A stretch of 64,000 bases of DNA from JAJTFW01 sp046330075 (GTDB lineage: Bacteria > Bacteroidota > Bacteroidia > AKYH767-A > OLB10), in NCBI GenBank assembly GCA_046330075.1, contig JAXLTL010000011.1:41435-105434 (forward strand), written 5' to 3'. The notes under the pieces are model-generated. The model was given only the letters and a program-made list of their open reading frames with translations. It was not told where the DNA came from and ran no database searches. This document shows, piece after piece, positions 49,254 to 58,241 of the stretch (positions are counted from its first letter, which is position 1; each line of letters begins with the position of its first letter). The position numbers were made by a program, and so were the translations under genes.

Positions 49254-51938
49254 GTGAAAAACCTGCGAATCAGCCTCTTACTAGTATTTATCGGCCTTGC
49301 TTTCTGGTCGTGCAGCGTTCGGAAGAACAATATTCTCAGCCGCAGTTACCACGGTACTACCACACATTATAATTTTTATTTCAATGCTCGTGAGCGGATG
49401 AAGACGGCGGCGGCTACGCTGGCGGAAGCGCATGAAGACAAATACGACCGGGTTTTATCGGTCTTCAAAATCGGCGATCTCAACAAAGCGAAATCCGTTT
49501 TCCCTGATCTCGACGAAGCCATCAAGAAAGCGTCCATTGCTATCACCCGACACTCAATGGTGGTGAAAGGGAAGAAAGACAAATCGATTCAGGAGCGCAA
49601 TCCGTGGATTCCTGAATGTTATCTGGTAGTAGGACAAAGTCAGTTTTACAAGCATGATTTCTGGACAGCCATCGAGACCTTTCAATATGTCAGTTCAGAG
49701 TACAAGAACGATCCGATTCGTCCCGAAGCGCTCATCTGGCTCACCCGTGCTTACCTCGAACTCGGCAAAACCACCGACGCCGAATACCTGATCGACTATC
49801 TAAAAGCTGATAAAAAGTTCCCGGTGAAGCTCACTGGTTTTTATAATGCCGTAGTTGCGCAATATCATCTTCAGAAGAATGATATTCCGAGAGCGATGGA
49901 TGCCTTGCAGAAAGCCGCCGCTACCTCTAAAAAGAAAGACGATCGTTCGCGGTATTACTTCATCCTCGCACAACTTTATCAGAAAACCGACAGCACCGAG
50001 AAAGCTTTCAGCGCCTATGAAAAAGTAATCAAGCTGAATCCGAATTACGAAATGGCCTTCAACGCGCGCATCAACCGTGCACGTTGTTATGATGTGAGCA
50101 GCGGAAATGCATCCATTGTAAAGCGCGAGCTCAACAAGATGCTGAAGGACGAGAAGAACAAAGAATTCCGTGATCAGATCTACTATGCGCTGGCCGGTGT
50201 AGCGATTCAAGAGAAAGACGAACCACTTTCGATTGACTATCTCAACAAATCGATCCGCGAGTCCTCCTCCAACAACACGCAGAAAGCACTCAGCTATAAA
50301 GAACTCGGCAACATCTACCTCAAGCGACCGGAATACATTCCTGCTGCGGCGTACTACGACAGTTGCTTAACGAATCTCAACAACGAACATCCCGATTATA
50401 TCGACATACAGGCGAAGCGAAACAGTCTCGACCGGTTGGTGAAAAACCTCAAGGTTATCATGACGGAAGATAGTCTGCAACACCTTGCAGCCATGTCGCC
50501 CGCAGAACGCGAAGCCTCCATCGGCAAACTGGTAGAAGCAGAAGATGCAGAGAAAGCGCGATTGAAAGCAGCGCAGGAAGAACAGCAACGTCTGGAAGAA
50601 TTAGAGATCCAGGAAGAGAAAGACCTGAAGAGTCAGCCCCGCAGCAACATACAACCTGGATCTGCAGCACAGGGAGCCTGGTATTTTTATAATCAATCGG
50701 CCATCAGTTTTGGATTTAGTGAATTCCAGAAACGCTGGGGTACACGCAAAAACGAAGACAACTGGCGTCGTAGTGAAAAAGAAATTTCTATGGGAGATGT
50801 TGTGGACACGGCCACCGTTGACAGCAGTGCCGGCAAGCAGCAAAATCTCAACGACTCCATTGCCAAACTCGACTCAAAGGCGCGTAAAGAAGCCTATCTC
50901 GCACAGATCCCTAATTCGCCCGAACAGATCCGTGAATCCAATCTGAAAATTGCCGAAGCATACTACAACTGCGGAGTCATTTACCGGGAGCAATTGAATA
51001 ATTTCAAGGAGAGCATCAACAGTTTCGAGACGCTGGACAAACGTTATCCCGACAACAAATACAAGCAACCCTCCTATTACAATCTGTACAGAACCTATCT
51101 GCAGATTGGCGATACGGCGAAGTCGGACTTTTATAAAAATTACATCCTTACCAACTTCCCTGAATCCGACTATGCACGTCTGATTCTGAACCCGAACTTC
51201 TTCAAAGAACTCAAGCGGAAGAGCGAAGTAATGGAAGTATATTACGAGAACACCTACCGTGCTTATCTGAACCGTCAGTACGACAAAGTCATTGAGCGTA
51301 CCCTTGAAGCGAGCAACGATTTCCCGGCCGACAACAAACTAACACCCAAGTTTGCCTATCTCAAAGCATTGGCCATTGGTAAAACAAGAGCGATTACTGA
51401 CTTTCAGTTTGAGCTGGAAGATGTGATCCGCCGCTACCCAAAAGACTCCGTCAGCTTCCGTGCGAAAGAAATTCTCGACTACATCAAAGGCAACAATGTA
51501 CAAGCGACAGCGATTGACACCACACCGGTGGACACTGTGAATATGGTAGATCCTTTTGCCAAATCAGCTAAGTATGTTTTTGACATGAAAGCCTCTCAGT
51601 TTTTCATGATTCTATATCCAAAAGGTGTTCTTAATCCCGACGAGCTCATTAATAAAATCCGGTCTTTTGACAACCTTGAATTCAGTGAACAGAATCTACA
51701 GGTCATGAAAGGAAATATCGATCTCACCATACAATACATTGCGGTGATGTCGTTCCCGACAAAGGATGACGCCATGACCTATTATCAGACCATTGTGGCA
51801 GAGGATAATCTGCTAAGTGAATTTGATCCTCAACAGGTCAACTACTTTATAATTTCACAGGAAAACCTGACTGAGTTAACCCGAACCAAGGACATCAAAG
51901 CCTACACCGCTTTTTTCCGGACAAAATATCTCGAGTAA
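49254..51938 (+). CDS. porW: T9SS-associated TPR lipoprotein PorW/SprE-like
   Basis: The protein starts at GTG 49254 with a lipoprotein signal (MKNLRISLLLVFIGLAFWSC, lipid Cys20). It has 894 residues. Several TPR-like helix pairs follow, e.g. PEALIWLTRAYLELGKTTDA, RYYFILAQLYQKTDSTEKAF, SAYEKVIKLNPNYEMAFNAR and KALSYKELGNIYLKRPEYIP. The N-terminal segment HGTTTHYNFYFNARERMKTA is characteristic of PorW/SprE, an outer-membrane-associated lipoprotein required for type IX secretion in Porphyromonas and Flavobacterium. The length matches SprE (about 870). It fits the many T9SS cargo genes around it. It stands alone, 24 bases before the LytTR gene. Confidence 0.9.
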   Translation: MKNLRISLLLVFIGLAFWSCSVRKNNILSRSYHGTTTHYNFYFNARERMKTAAATLAEAHEDKYDRVLSVFKIGDLNKAKSVFPDLDEAIKKASIAITRHSMVVKGKKDKSIQERNPWIPECYLVVGQSQFYKHDFWTAIETFQYVSSEYKNDPIRPEALIWLTRAYLELGKTTDAEYLIDYLKADKKFPVKLTGFYNAVVAQYHLQKNDIPRAMDALQKAAATSKKKDDRSRYYFILAQLYQKTDSTEKAFSAYEKVIKLNPNYEMAFNARINRARCYDVSSGNASIVKRELNKMLKDEKNKEFRDQIYYALAGVAIQEKDEPLSIDYLNKSIRESSSNNTQKALSYKELGNIYLKRPEYIPAAAYYDSCLTNLNNEHPDYIDIQAKRNSLDRLVKNLKVIMTEDSLQHLAAMSPAEREASIGKLVEAEDAEKARLKAAQEEQQRLEELEIQEEKDLKSQPRSNIQPGSAAQGAWYFYNQSAISFGFSEFQKRWGTRKNEDNWRRSEKEISMGDVVDTATVDSSAGKQQNLNDSIAKLDSKARKEAYLAQIPNSPEQIRESNLKIAEAYYNCGVIYREQLNNFKESINSFETLDKRYPDNKYKQPSYYNLYRTYLQIGDTAKSDFYKNYILTNFPESDYARLILNPNFFKELKRKSEVMEVYYENTYRAYLNRQYDKVIERTLEASNDFPADNKLTPKFAYLKALAIGKTRAITDFQFELEDVIRRYPKDSVSFRAKEILDYIKGNNVQATAIDTTPVDTVNMVDPFAKSAKYVFDMKASQFFMILYPKGVLNPDELINKIRSFDNLEFSEQNLQVMKGNIDLTIQYIAVMSFPTKDDAMTYYQTIVAEDNLLSEFDPQQVNYFIISQENLTELTRTKDIKAYTAFFRTKYLE

Positions 51939-51949
51939 AGCCGATTCAT

Positions 51950-51957
51950 TAAGTTTG
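51950..51957 (+). promoter_or_regulatory. Bacteroidota -7 element for the LytTR gene
   Basis: TAAGTTTG matches TAnnTTTG and ends 4 bases before the ATG at 51962, predicting a leaderless or near-leaderless transcript. Confidence 0.4.
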
Positions 51958-51961
51958 TAGC

Positions 51962-52825
51962 ATGTCGAGTTTCCTCACCCGACCCTATCCGATTAACGAA
52001 ACGCTGAGTCATAAATTACGCTCTGCGTTTATTCCCGCACTATTCGTATTTGGATTTCTGTTTGCCTTCCGGCCCTTTGGTCTCCATCACTTCGACAATC
52101 AATCGCTGGCCATTGTTTGTGCCGGATATGCCGTTGTTACGCTGTTGGTCGTAATGCTCAATGTATTCCTGATAGTTCCTCTGTTCACCGGTATTTTCGA
52201 TGAATCCAAATGGAATGTATGGAAAGAAATCGTCTTCATCCTCTGGATCATCTTTGGTGTTGGACTGGCCAACAGCGCCTATTCACTGTTCATCTTCAAC
52301 GACACCTTTAGTATTGATTATCTGATCACCTTTCAGCTGATCACGATGATGGTAGCCATAATACCTGTAACCCTGAACGTGATGACCATGCAGTTGTTGC
52401 TGGCACGCAGAAACCTCAAAGCCGCGCAGGATCTCACAGAACATATGCACCACAAACGGAGGCTTGACGCAGTGCCGGGGCAGCAGATCACGCTACGCTC
52501 CGACAACAAAAAAGAAGACCTCACACTTGCAGCGTCAAATCTCTTGTTTATTACGAGTGCTGACAACTACATTGAAGTACATTATCTGGAAGGTGAAACA
52601 GAAAAGAAGAAACTCCTGCGGGGCACCTTAAAAAATGCGCGGGAAGACCTCCGTAACTTTACGGCATTTTACCGTTGTCACCGGGCATGGATTGTCAACC
52701 TTGATCGGGTAGAATCGGTTACCGGTAACTCGCAGGGTTACCGACTCATTGTAAAAGGCACGAACATCATTATTCCGGTATCCCGAAATCTCAATGAGGA
52801 GCTCAACAACCGGCTCGCGAAATAG
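51962..52825 (+). CDS. Membrane-bound LytTR transcriptional regulator
   Basis: The 287-residue protein has four hydrophobic helices in residues ~20-150 (e.g. FIPALFVFGFLFAFRPFG, VNVFLIVPLF-type and GVGLANSAYSLFIF segments). A C-terminal LytTR DNA-binding domain follows: AASNLLFITSADNYIEVHYL, LLRGTLKNAREDL, AFYRCHRAWIVNLDRVESVT and IIPVSRNLNEELNNRL. It lacks a receiver domain, so it is not a classical response regulator; membrane-anchored LytTR proteins of this kind are common in Bacteroidota. Targets are unknown. It follows porW by 23 bases but has its own -7 element. Confidence 0.9.
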   Translation: MSSFLTRPYPINETLSHKLRSAFIPALFVFGFLFAFRPFGLHHFDNQSLAIVCAGYAVVTLLVVMLNVFLIVPLFTGIFDESKWNVWKEIVFILWIIFGVGLANSAYSLFIFNDTFSIDYLITFQLITMMVAIIPVTLNVMTMQLLLARRNLKAAQDLTEHMHHKRRLDAVPGQQITLRSDNKKEDLTLAASNLLFITSADNYIEVHYLEGETEKKKLLRGTLKNAREDLRNFTAFYRCHRAWIVNLDRVESVTGNSQGYRLIVKGTNIIIPVSRNLNEELNNRLAK

Positions 52826-52982
52826 GATTTTCAGAAAGAAAGTTCCATAAAGGCCTATCTATTCATCCCGAAAACGGTGATTTCGCCACAAAAACTGCCG
52901 TTTATCCCATAAATGGGCTGCTCCTCCCCTCACTCTTGCAAAACCGAAACGGCGACCTTTCATTTGCAGAAAAAAAGAAGTC

Positions 52983-53651
52983 ATGGAACAATTCACCATT
53001 GAAGCCCTTCGCTGGATTCACATCATCACCGGGGTATTTGCCTTACTTTCCGGTCCTGTCGCCATGTTCAATCAGGACGGCGGACAACTCCACCGGCAAT
53101 CCGGTAAAATCTATTTCTGGTCAATGACCGTCATCTTCGCCACTTCTATTATTCTAAGTATTTACCGCGGAAACATTTTTCTGTTTCTGATTGGCATCTT
53201 CAGTATGCATCTTGTGTTAACCGGTTATAGAGCGTTGAAGCTGAAGATGCTTCACCGTGGACAAAAAGCTGCGCGGATTGACTGGTTCATTCTTGTACTT
53301 TCGGGTATTGCGGGCCTCGGACTTTGTTTGATGGGAGCATGGATCTGGTCCGGCAAAGGCAATAACTTTGGTCTGGTACCGATTGTATTCGGAGCGGTGA
53401 TGTTATCGGGCGTAAGGCAAGACTACAAACGGTTTACGATACCGCCAACAGAAAAAAATCACTGGCTGCTCAAGCACATCACCGGGATGATGGGAGGATA
53501 TATCGCCACCATCACCGCATTCTGTGTCAATAATCTTCAAACGGATCCTGCATTTATTTCATGGTTACTTCCAACCGTAATTCTTGCGCCGGTGATCATG
53601 ATCACTACTCGGAAATTCAGAAAAGGTCCTGGCAAGGTCCAGCTACCTTGA
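52983..53651 (+). CDS. DUF2306-like membrane protein
   Basis: The 222-residue protein has about six hydrophobic helices. It starts MEQFTIEALRWIHIITGVFA, then LSGPVAMFNQDGGQLHRQSG KIYFWSM, a pattern of DUF2306 proteins (histidines flanking a helix pair, LHRxxGKIYFW). Histidines in HIITG and LHRQSG and the HITGMMG segment could bind heme or quinone, but no function is established. Its last 9 bases overlap the convergent gene ending at 53643. Confidence 0.75.
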   Translation: MEQFTIEALRWIHIITGVFALLSGPVAMFNQDGGQLHRQSGKIYFWSMTVIFATSIILSIYRGNIFLFLIGIFSMHLVLTGYRALKLKMLHRGQKAARIDWFILVLSGIAGLGLCLMGAWIWSGKGNNFGLVPIVFGAVMLSGVRQDYKRFTIPPTEKNHWLLKHITGMMGGYIATITAFCVNNLQTDPAFISWLLPTVILAPVIMITTRKFRKGPGKVQLP

Positions 53652-54728
53652 TTCACGGTTGCGCAGCGCGTCGAACAAATGCTGCGAAACGGTTTGCGTT
53701 TCATTCACAAAATAATAGAGTCCGCCCCAATCATACTGCACCATTTTAAACGTATGCAACTGATCACCCTTACGCACAAAATAAAATGTTACTGTACGAT
53801 TCTTTTCGCGGACAACCTGCATACTCCGCTCTTCCAATACGGGGACTTCAATCACAGAGGGAACAGGGTCTGCAGCTACGGTCAGATTCACTCCTGATTT
53901 CGGCACATCGTCACCGTTAGTCCCTGAATACCCACCCATGGGTGATTCGCCGGCAGCCGTACCACCGGATGACAGCGGATCCTCACCGCCGGCTCCAAAT
54001 CCACCTTTCGCCATCTGCCTTTCTCCGTTGCCACTACCGGCGATCATTCCGGAAGGGACATTTTCAGAAACTGCCGCATTCAAAGAAGGATGCGCTGTTG
54101 CAGATTCGGGAACAGGGGGGCCGGCATTTTTGACTGTAGACTTTACCGGAGCAGCATCCACCTTGGCTTCGGACTTTCTTTCCTCCCGTTTCAGTGCTTT
54201 CATCATCTTTTCCTGTCTGCGTTCTTCTGCCGCCTTCTTCTCCAGCAGATCCTCTGCGGCACGCAACTCAGAAAGAACTGACTTGGTGTAATCCGTATCA
54301 TAACCAAACTCATCAAATTCAGGAAGAAAGCGAATAAAGGCTACTGGTTGATTATACACTACGATATTCACACCTTCATATTGCTTAAAGAGTCTGACCC
54401 CGATTTTATAAGGATCGAATCCTATCTTCCTTCGATCCTCCGGGGTTCCGGTATTAATCCGAATTGACTTTGTTATATAACCAGGTTTTGTGAAATCGAG
54501 GCGATACTCCGCATTATACTCCAGTTTCACCTTCATGCCCGGAGCTCCTTTGAAAGATGCAACCGTTTCGCCTTCTCGGCGCATATACACAATCGCGCTT
54601 GAGAAATCGCCATTCACCACCTCGAAATCGATAGGGACCGACAGCCGTGAAGATCCGGGAGCCGACTGTGCCAACACCGGACCGGTGAGACAGCAGAGGA
54701 TGATGAATAAAATCCGGGAGAGGCGCAT
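53643..54728 (-). CDS. Secreted protein of unknown function with charged coiled segment
   Basis: I do not recognise a family. The 361-residue protein has a signal peptide (MRLSRILFIILCCLTGPVLA). Residues 30-140 form a beta-rich domain (IDFEVVNGDFSSAIVYMRRE, LDFTKPGYITKSIRINTG, GVRLFKQYEGVNIVVYNQPV) that resembles PEGA/carboxypeptidase-regulatory-like folds. Residues ~150-195 are a highly charged helix (LLEKKAAEERRQEKMMKALK). A low-complexity Gly/Ser/Pro linker follows, and a C-terminal strand region (RTVTFYFVRKGDQLHTFKMV) ends in FDALRNRESR. There is no sorting domain or lipobox. A periplasmic or outer-membrane-associated accessory role is only a guess. Confidence 0.65.
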   Translation of the reverse strand: MRLSRILFIILCCLTGPVLAQSAPGSSRLSVPIDFEVVNGDFSSAIVYMRREGETVASFKGAPGMKVKLEYNAEYRLDFTKPGYITKSIRINTGTPEDRRKIGFDPYKIGVRLFKQYEGVNIVVYNQPVAFIRFLPEFDEFGYDTDYTKSVLSELRAAEDLLEKKAAEERRQEKMMKALKREERKSEAKVDAAPVKSTVKNAGPPVPESATAHPSLNAAVSENVPSGMIAGSGNGERQMAKGGFGAGGEDPLSSGGTAAGESPMGGYSGTNGDDVPKSGVNLTVAADPVPSVIEVPVLEERSMQVVREKNRTVTFYFVRKGDQLHTFKMVQYDWGGLYYFVNETQTVSQHLFDALRNRESR

Positions 54729-54899
54729 TGAATCAAAAATACGGAAAAAGCAGTAATGCTTCGATAGATATCAGTAAAAGGTTTTAAATATAGAAATGCA
54801 AAACAACAGATTCTTCGAATGGTTAGGCGGTTGGTTTTATTTAATCGAATCCGGAGGTTGAAGTTGTAGTAATAAACGAACAACGTTATATCAGGTTGT

Positions 54900-55037
54900 A
54901 TGAATAGTACAACAGTAAACACCATGGCTAACCCGAAAAGAAAACCGGGGGACGATAAGAATAACATAAAAATAACCGTGGAAAATGTCCATCGCTGGAT
55001 ACATAGAACGGGGATCACAGGTCGGTGGTTAGGATGA
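54900..55037 (+). CDS. Possible small basic protein, 45 residues
   Basis: ATG 54900 opens a frame reading MNSTTVNTMANPKRKPGDD with an alternative ATG at 54924, then NNIKITVENVHRWIHRTGIT and a TGA at 55035. The composition is protein-like, hydrophilic and basic, but there is no recognised family and no clear ribosome binding site. It is listed as a weak candidate. Confidence 0.18.
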   Translation: MNSTTVNTMANPKRKPGDDKNNIKITVENVHRWIHRTGITGRWLG

Positions 55038-55260
55038 AAAAACCGCCCCTATCCGTTAATAATCGTTTTAAACGTTTAGTCGATTGCACATTGTTTTGAT
55101 TATCAATTAATTAAATTAAAAATAAAAAAACGAACCCAAAATCGAGTGTAACAATTTGGTTATAGGGCAGTTAAAGGAGGTCAGGAAAGAAAAGAATAAA
55201 GGAAAAACAAAAAGAAAGTCGAAAAAAACACACTACTAACAATTGTATATCAGCTAATTA

Positions 55261-55314
55261 AGTGGCGACCGCGAGTACTAGAAACGCGAATCCTAGTACT
55301 CGCGGTCGTTCACT
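55261..55314. promoter_or_regulatory. Long hairpin in the hppA leader region
   Basis: A perfect 16-bp stem (cgaccgcgagtactag at 55266-55281 with its complement at 55293-55308) encloses an 11-nt loop; agtg and cact at the ends extend it after two wobble or mismatched positions. No T run follows. It could be the end of an upstream transcript, a leader structure or a palindromic repeat; I cannot decide. Confidence 0.45.
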
Positions 55315-55405
55315 ATGCCGGGGCAGCCGGGGTTGTCGGAGCCTACCCCAACTTCGCTCCTTTGCCCTGTCAATTTTTTATGAATCAGCAATTTACCACA
55401 TCCCG

Positions 55406-55437
55406 TTTGCCTCCTTTCCCGAAAAGAACTACCTTCG
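55406..55437 (+). promoter_or_regulatory. Candidate Bacteroidota promoter of hppA
   Basis: TTTG at 55406-55409 and TACCTTCG at 55430-55437 are 20 bases apart, matching the -33/-7 layout with one mismatch in the -7 word. The start codon is 19 bases further. Confidence 0.45.
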
Positions 55438-55456
55438 CACCCCTTAAATAGTGACT

Positions 55457-58120
55457 ATGGAAAATTTCTTGTATATCGTACCTGTTCTCGGTGTCGTTGG
55501 CCTTCTCTACATGTTCGTGAAAGCCAGCTGGGTGAATAAACAGGACGCCGGTGATGCCAAAATGCAGGGCATCGCTAACTCAATTGCTGAAGGCGCAATG
55601 GCCTTCCTGAAATCTGAATACCGGATCCTCGCGATTTATATGGTAATCGCAAGTATCGGTCTCGGCGCATTGAGCCAGGTTGTGGAAACTTCTCATATCC
55701 TGATCGTGGCAGCTTTCATCACCGGTTGTGTGTTCAGTGCGCTCGCCGGTTTCATCGGTATGCGTATCGCTACCAAAGCCAATGTCCGCACTACGCAGGC
55801 AGCCCGAACATCTCTCGCAAAAGCACTGCAGGTGTCTTTCTCGGGCGGACTCGTAATGGGTCTCGGTGTTGCCGGTCTTGCTGTTCTCGGACTTAGCCTC
55901 CTCTTTATCGTCTTCTATAATTTCTTTATGGGCGGTCAGATGACCGGCTACGAAGACATGACACAAGTGCTGGAAGTACTCGCCGGTTTCTCGGTAGGTG
56001 CTGAGTCTATCGCACTCTTCGCTCGTGTGGGTGGTGGTATCTATACCAAAGCTGCCGACGTCGGTGCTGACCTCGTGGGTAAAGTGGAAGCCGGTATCCC
56101 TGAAGATGATCCCCGTAACCCTGCTACTATCGCCGATAACGTGGGTGATAATGTGGGTGACGTAGCCGGTATGGGCGCCGATCTCTTCGGTTCTTATGTC
56201 GCTACTGTTCTCGCCTCTATGGTGCTCGGTAACTATGTGATCCGTGATATGGGTGGTATTGATGATATGTTCGGTGGTATCGGTCCAATCCTGCTGCCGC
56301 TTTCTATTGCCGGAGTAGGTATTATCGCCTCTATCATCGGCTCCTGGCTGGTGAACGTTAGTGATAATGCTACTGCCAATACCGATACTGTACAGAGCGC
56401 CTTGAACCGTGGTAATTGGATCTCAATGCTCATCGCTCTTATCGCCTCTTATTTCCTTATCCAGATCATGTTGCCCGCACAAATGACCATGAGCGCATTT
56501 TCTGAAGGTGCATTCGGCGAACTGAATACGACTTCCATGAATGTTTTCTGGGCCGTGTTGATCGGTATGTTCGTTGGTGGAGCCATCTCTTATATTACTG
56601 AATTCTATACCGGCCTCGGTAAGCGTCCTGTTCTTTCTATCGTACAGAAATCTGCTACCGGTGCCGCGACCAATATTATTGCCGGACTCGGAACAGGTAT
56701 GCTATCTACCGCTACTCCGGTGATTCTCTTCGCCGGTGCTATCTGGGGTGCATACTCTCTCGCCGGTTTCTATGGTGTAGGTATTGCCGCTTCTGCGATG
56801 ATGGCGACAACGGCAATGCAGCTTGCTATCGATGCCTTTGGACCGATTGCTGATAATGCAGGTGGTGTGGCCGAGATGAGTGAACTTCCTTCAGATGTCC
56901 GTGAGAAAACCGATATCCTCGATTCAGTGGGTAATACAACAGCTGCGATCGGTAAAGGGTTTGCTATCGCTTCAGCAGCATTGACCGCTCTTGCACTCTT
57001 CGCGGCTTATGTAACGTTCACCGGTATTCAAGGGATCAATATCTTCGATGCGAAGGTGCTTGCTGCCCTTTTCATCGGTGGAATGGTGCCGGTTGTTTTC
57101 TCAGCACTTGCCATGAATTCTGTAGGTAAAGCAGCGATGGATATGGTGAACGAAGTTCGTCGCCAGTTCCGTGAGATTCCCGGAATCATGGAAGGTACCG
57201 GTACTCCTGATTATGGTCGTTGTGTAGAGATCTCTACCAAAGCAGCGCTCCGTGAAATGATCCTGCCCGGTGTAATCACCATCGTTTCTCCGATCATCAT
57301 CGGAATGGTAATGGGCCCGGAAGCTCTTGGCGCTTATATGGCCGGTGTTACCGTGAGTGGCGTATTGTGGGCGATCTTCCAGAACAATGCCGGTGGCGCC
57401 TGGGATAATGCGAAGAAATCATTCGAGAAAGGTGTGGAGATTGAAGTGAACGGCAAGAAAGAAATCTTCTATAAAAAATCTGAACCGCATAAAGCTGCTG
57501 TTGTTGGCGATACCGTTGGTGATCCGTTTAAAGATACTTCGGGCCCTTCAATGAATATCCTGATCAAACTTTCTTCTCTGGTGGGACTGACCATTGCTCC
57601 GCTGATCGCTGTAAACCATGGCGGAAACGAAGGTGGAATGATGGATGATTGCTGCGCCGGTAAAGCGAAGATGGAATGCCATGAAGAGATGGGAAGTGGT
57701 TGCGAGATGGATGCCGAAGGAAACTGCATCATTGATTCTGCTACTTGTGCGCAATGGATGGCTGAAGGTAAATGCGACAGCACAGATTGTGTGAAGATGG
57801 AGAATGGCAAATGCCACATCAAATCTTCCGCTTGCGAAAAAATGGGCGGTTGCGAAGATGATTGCCTGAAAAAATGCAAAGAGCAGGGCATCGAATGCGG
57901 AAACGGTAAACCTTGTCCGATGAAAAAAGCAGGTTGTTCGGATGATTGTATGAAAAACTGTAAGGAGAAAGGAGTCGACTGCGGACATGGTAAAGCCTGC
58001 CCGGAACATAAGACTTCCATGCATAATTGCAGCAATGGTTGTGATCACGATTGCATGGATGCCTGTAAATCAAATGGCATGAAATGCGAAGGAAAATCCA
58101 AAGACTGCTGTAAAGGATAA
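55457..58120 (+). CDS. hppA: Membrane-bound ion-translocating pyrophosphatase with Cys-rich C-terminal extension
   Basis: This integral membrane enzyme couples pyrophosphate hydrolysis to H+ or Na+ export. ATG 55457 is the natural start (MENFLYIVPVLGVVGLLYMF). The catalytic signature DVGADLVGKVEAGIPEDDPR and NPATIADNVGDNVGDVAGMG are intact. GNTTAAIGKGFA has Ala where K+-independent enzymes have Lys, so a K+-dependent type is likely. About 16 helices fill residues 1-728. Residues ~730-887 are an unusual tail with 27 Cys, many Lys and Asp, containing three related modules starting near 57848, 57932 and 58037 (GCxxDC, then CK, then C). The usual bacterial enzyme ends where the tail begins. Metal binding is an inference from composition. 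Confidence 0.95.
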   Translation: MENFLYIVPVLGVVGLLYMFVKASWVNKQDAGDAKMQGIANSIAEGAMAFLKSEYRILAIYMVIASIGLGALSQVVETSHILIVAAFITGCVFSALAGFIGMRIATKANVRTTQAARTSLAKALQVSFSGGLVMGLGVAGLAVLGLSLLFIVFYNFFMGGQMTGYEDMTQVLEVLAGFSVGAESIALFARVGGGIYTKAADVGADLVGKVEAGIPEDDPRNPATIADNVGDNVGDVAGMGADLFGSYVATVLASMVLGNYVIRDMGGIDDMFGGIGPILLPLSIAGVGIIASIIGSWLVNVSDNATANTDTVQSALNRGNWISMLIALIASYFLIQIMLPAQMTMSAFSEGAFGELNTTSMNVFWAVLIGMFVGGAISYITEFYTGLGKRPVLSIVQKSATGAATNIIAGLGTGMLSTATPVILFAGAIWGAYSLAGFYGVGIAASAMMATTAMQLAIDAFGPIADNAGGVAEMSELPSDVREKTDILDSVGNTTAAIGKGFAIASAALTALALFAAYVTFTGIQGINIFDAKVLAALFIGGMVPVVFSALAMNSVGKAAMDMVNEVRRQFREIPGIMEGTGTPDYGRCVEISTKAALREMILPGVITIVSPIIIGMVMGPEALGAYMAGVTVSGVLWAIFQNNAGGAWDNAKKSFEKGVEIEVNGKKEIFYKKSEPHKAAVVGDTVGDPFKDTSGPSMNILIKLSSLVGLTIAPLIAVNHGGNEGGMMDDCCAGKAKMECHEEMGSGCEMDAEGNCIIDSATCAQWMAEGKCDSTDCVKMENGKCHIKSSACEKMGGCEDDCLKKCKEQGIECGNGKPCPMKKAGCSDDCMKNCKEKGVDCGHGKACPEHKTSMHNCSNGCDHDCMDACKSNGMKCEGKSKDCCKG

Positions 58121-58140
58121 CAAAAACCGAAAGTATATGA

Positions 58141-58169
58141 AAAGCCACCGGAACCGGTGGCTTTTTTTT
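58141..58169 (+). terminator. Intrinsic terminator of hppA
   Basis: A perfect 11-bp stem (aaagccaccgg with ccggtggcttt) with a 2-base aa loop centre is followed by five further T. It lies 20 bases after the hppA stop. Confidence 0.92.
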
Positions 58170-58229
58170 GTCCGTGCCTGGAAAGTTCAGGGCGCAGCCG
58201 GCCACAGGAACGAGAACAATTTTTAGTTT

Positions 58230-58237
58230 TATATTTG
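58230..58237 (+). promoter_or_regulatory. Bacteroidota -7 element for the TMTC-like operon
   Basis: TATATTTG matches TAnnTTTG and ends 4 bases before the ATG at 58242, predicting a leaderless transcript. Confidence 0.42.
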
Positions 58238-58241
58238 ACCT

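Larger units (their letters stand above)
54729..55456. other. 728-base intergenic region upstream of hppA
   Basis: This is the longest gap without a confident gene, apart from the repeat-filled 2728-3867. It contains a possible 45-codon frame (54900-55037), an AT- and purine-rich stretch (about 55080-55260), a long hairpin at 55261-55314 and the hppA promoter. No tRNA or known RNA family could be recognised by eye. Confidence 0.4.

Noticed and set aside
57469..58048. Minus-strand frames of 166-188 codons antisense to the Cys-rich pump tail
   Set aside because: Produced by the codon bias of the tail (Cys and Lys codons read in reverse as Ala/Gln/Phe/Ser); the sense frame continues from the pump without a break.
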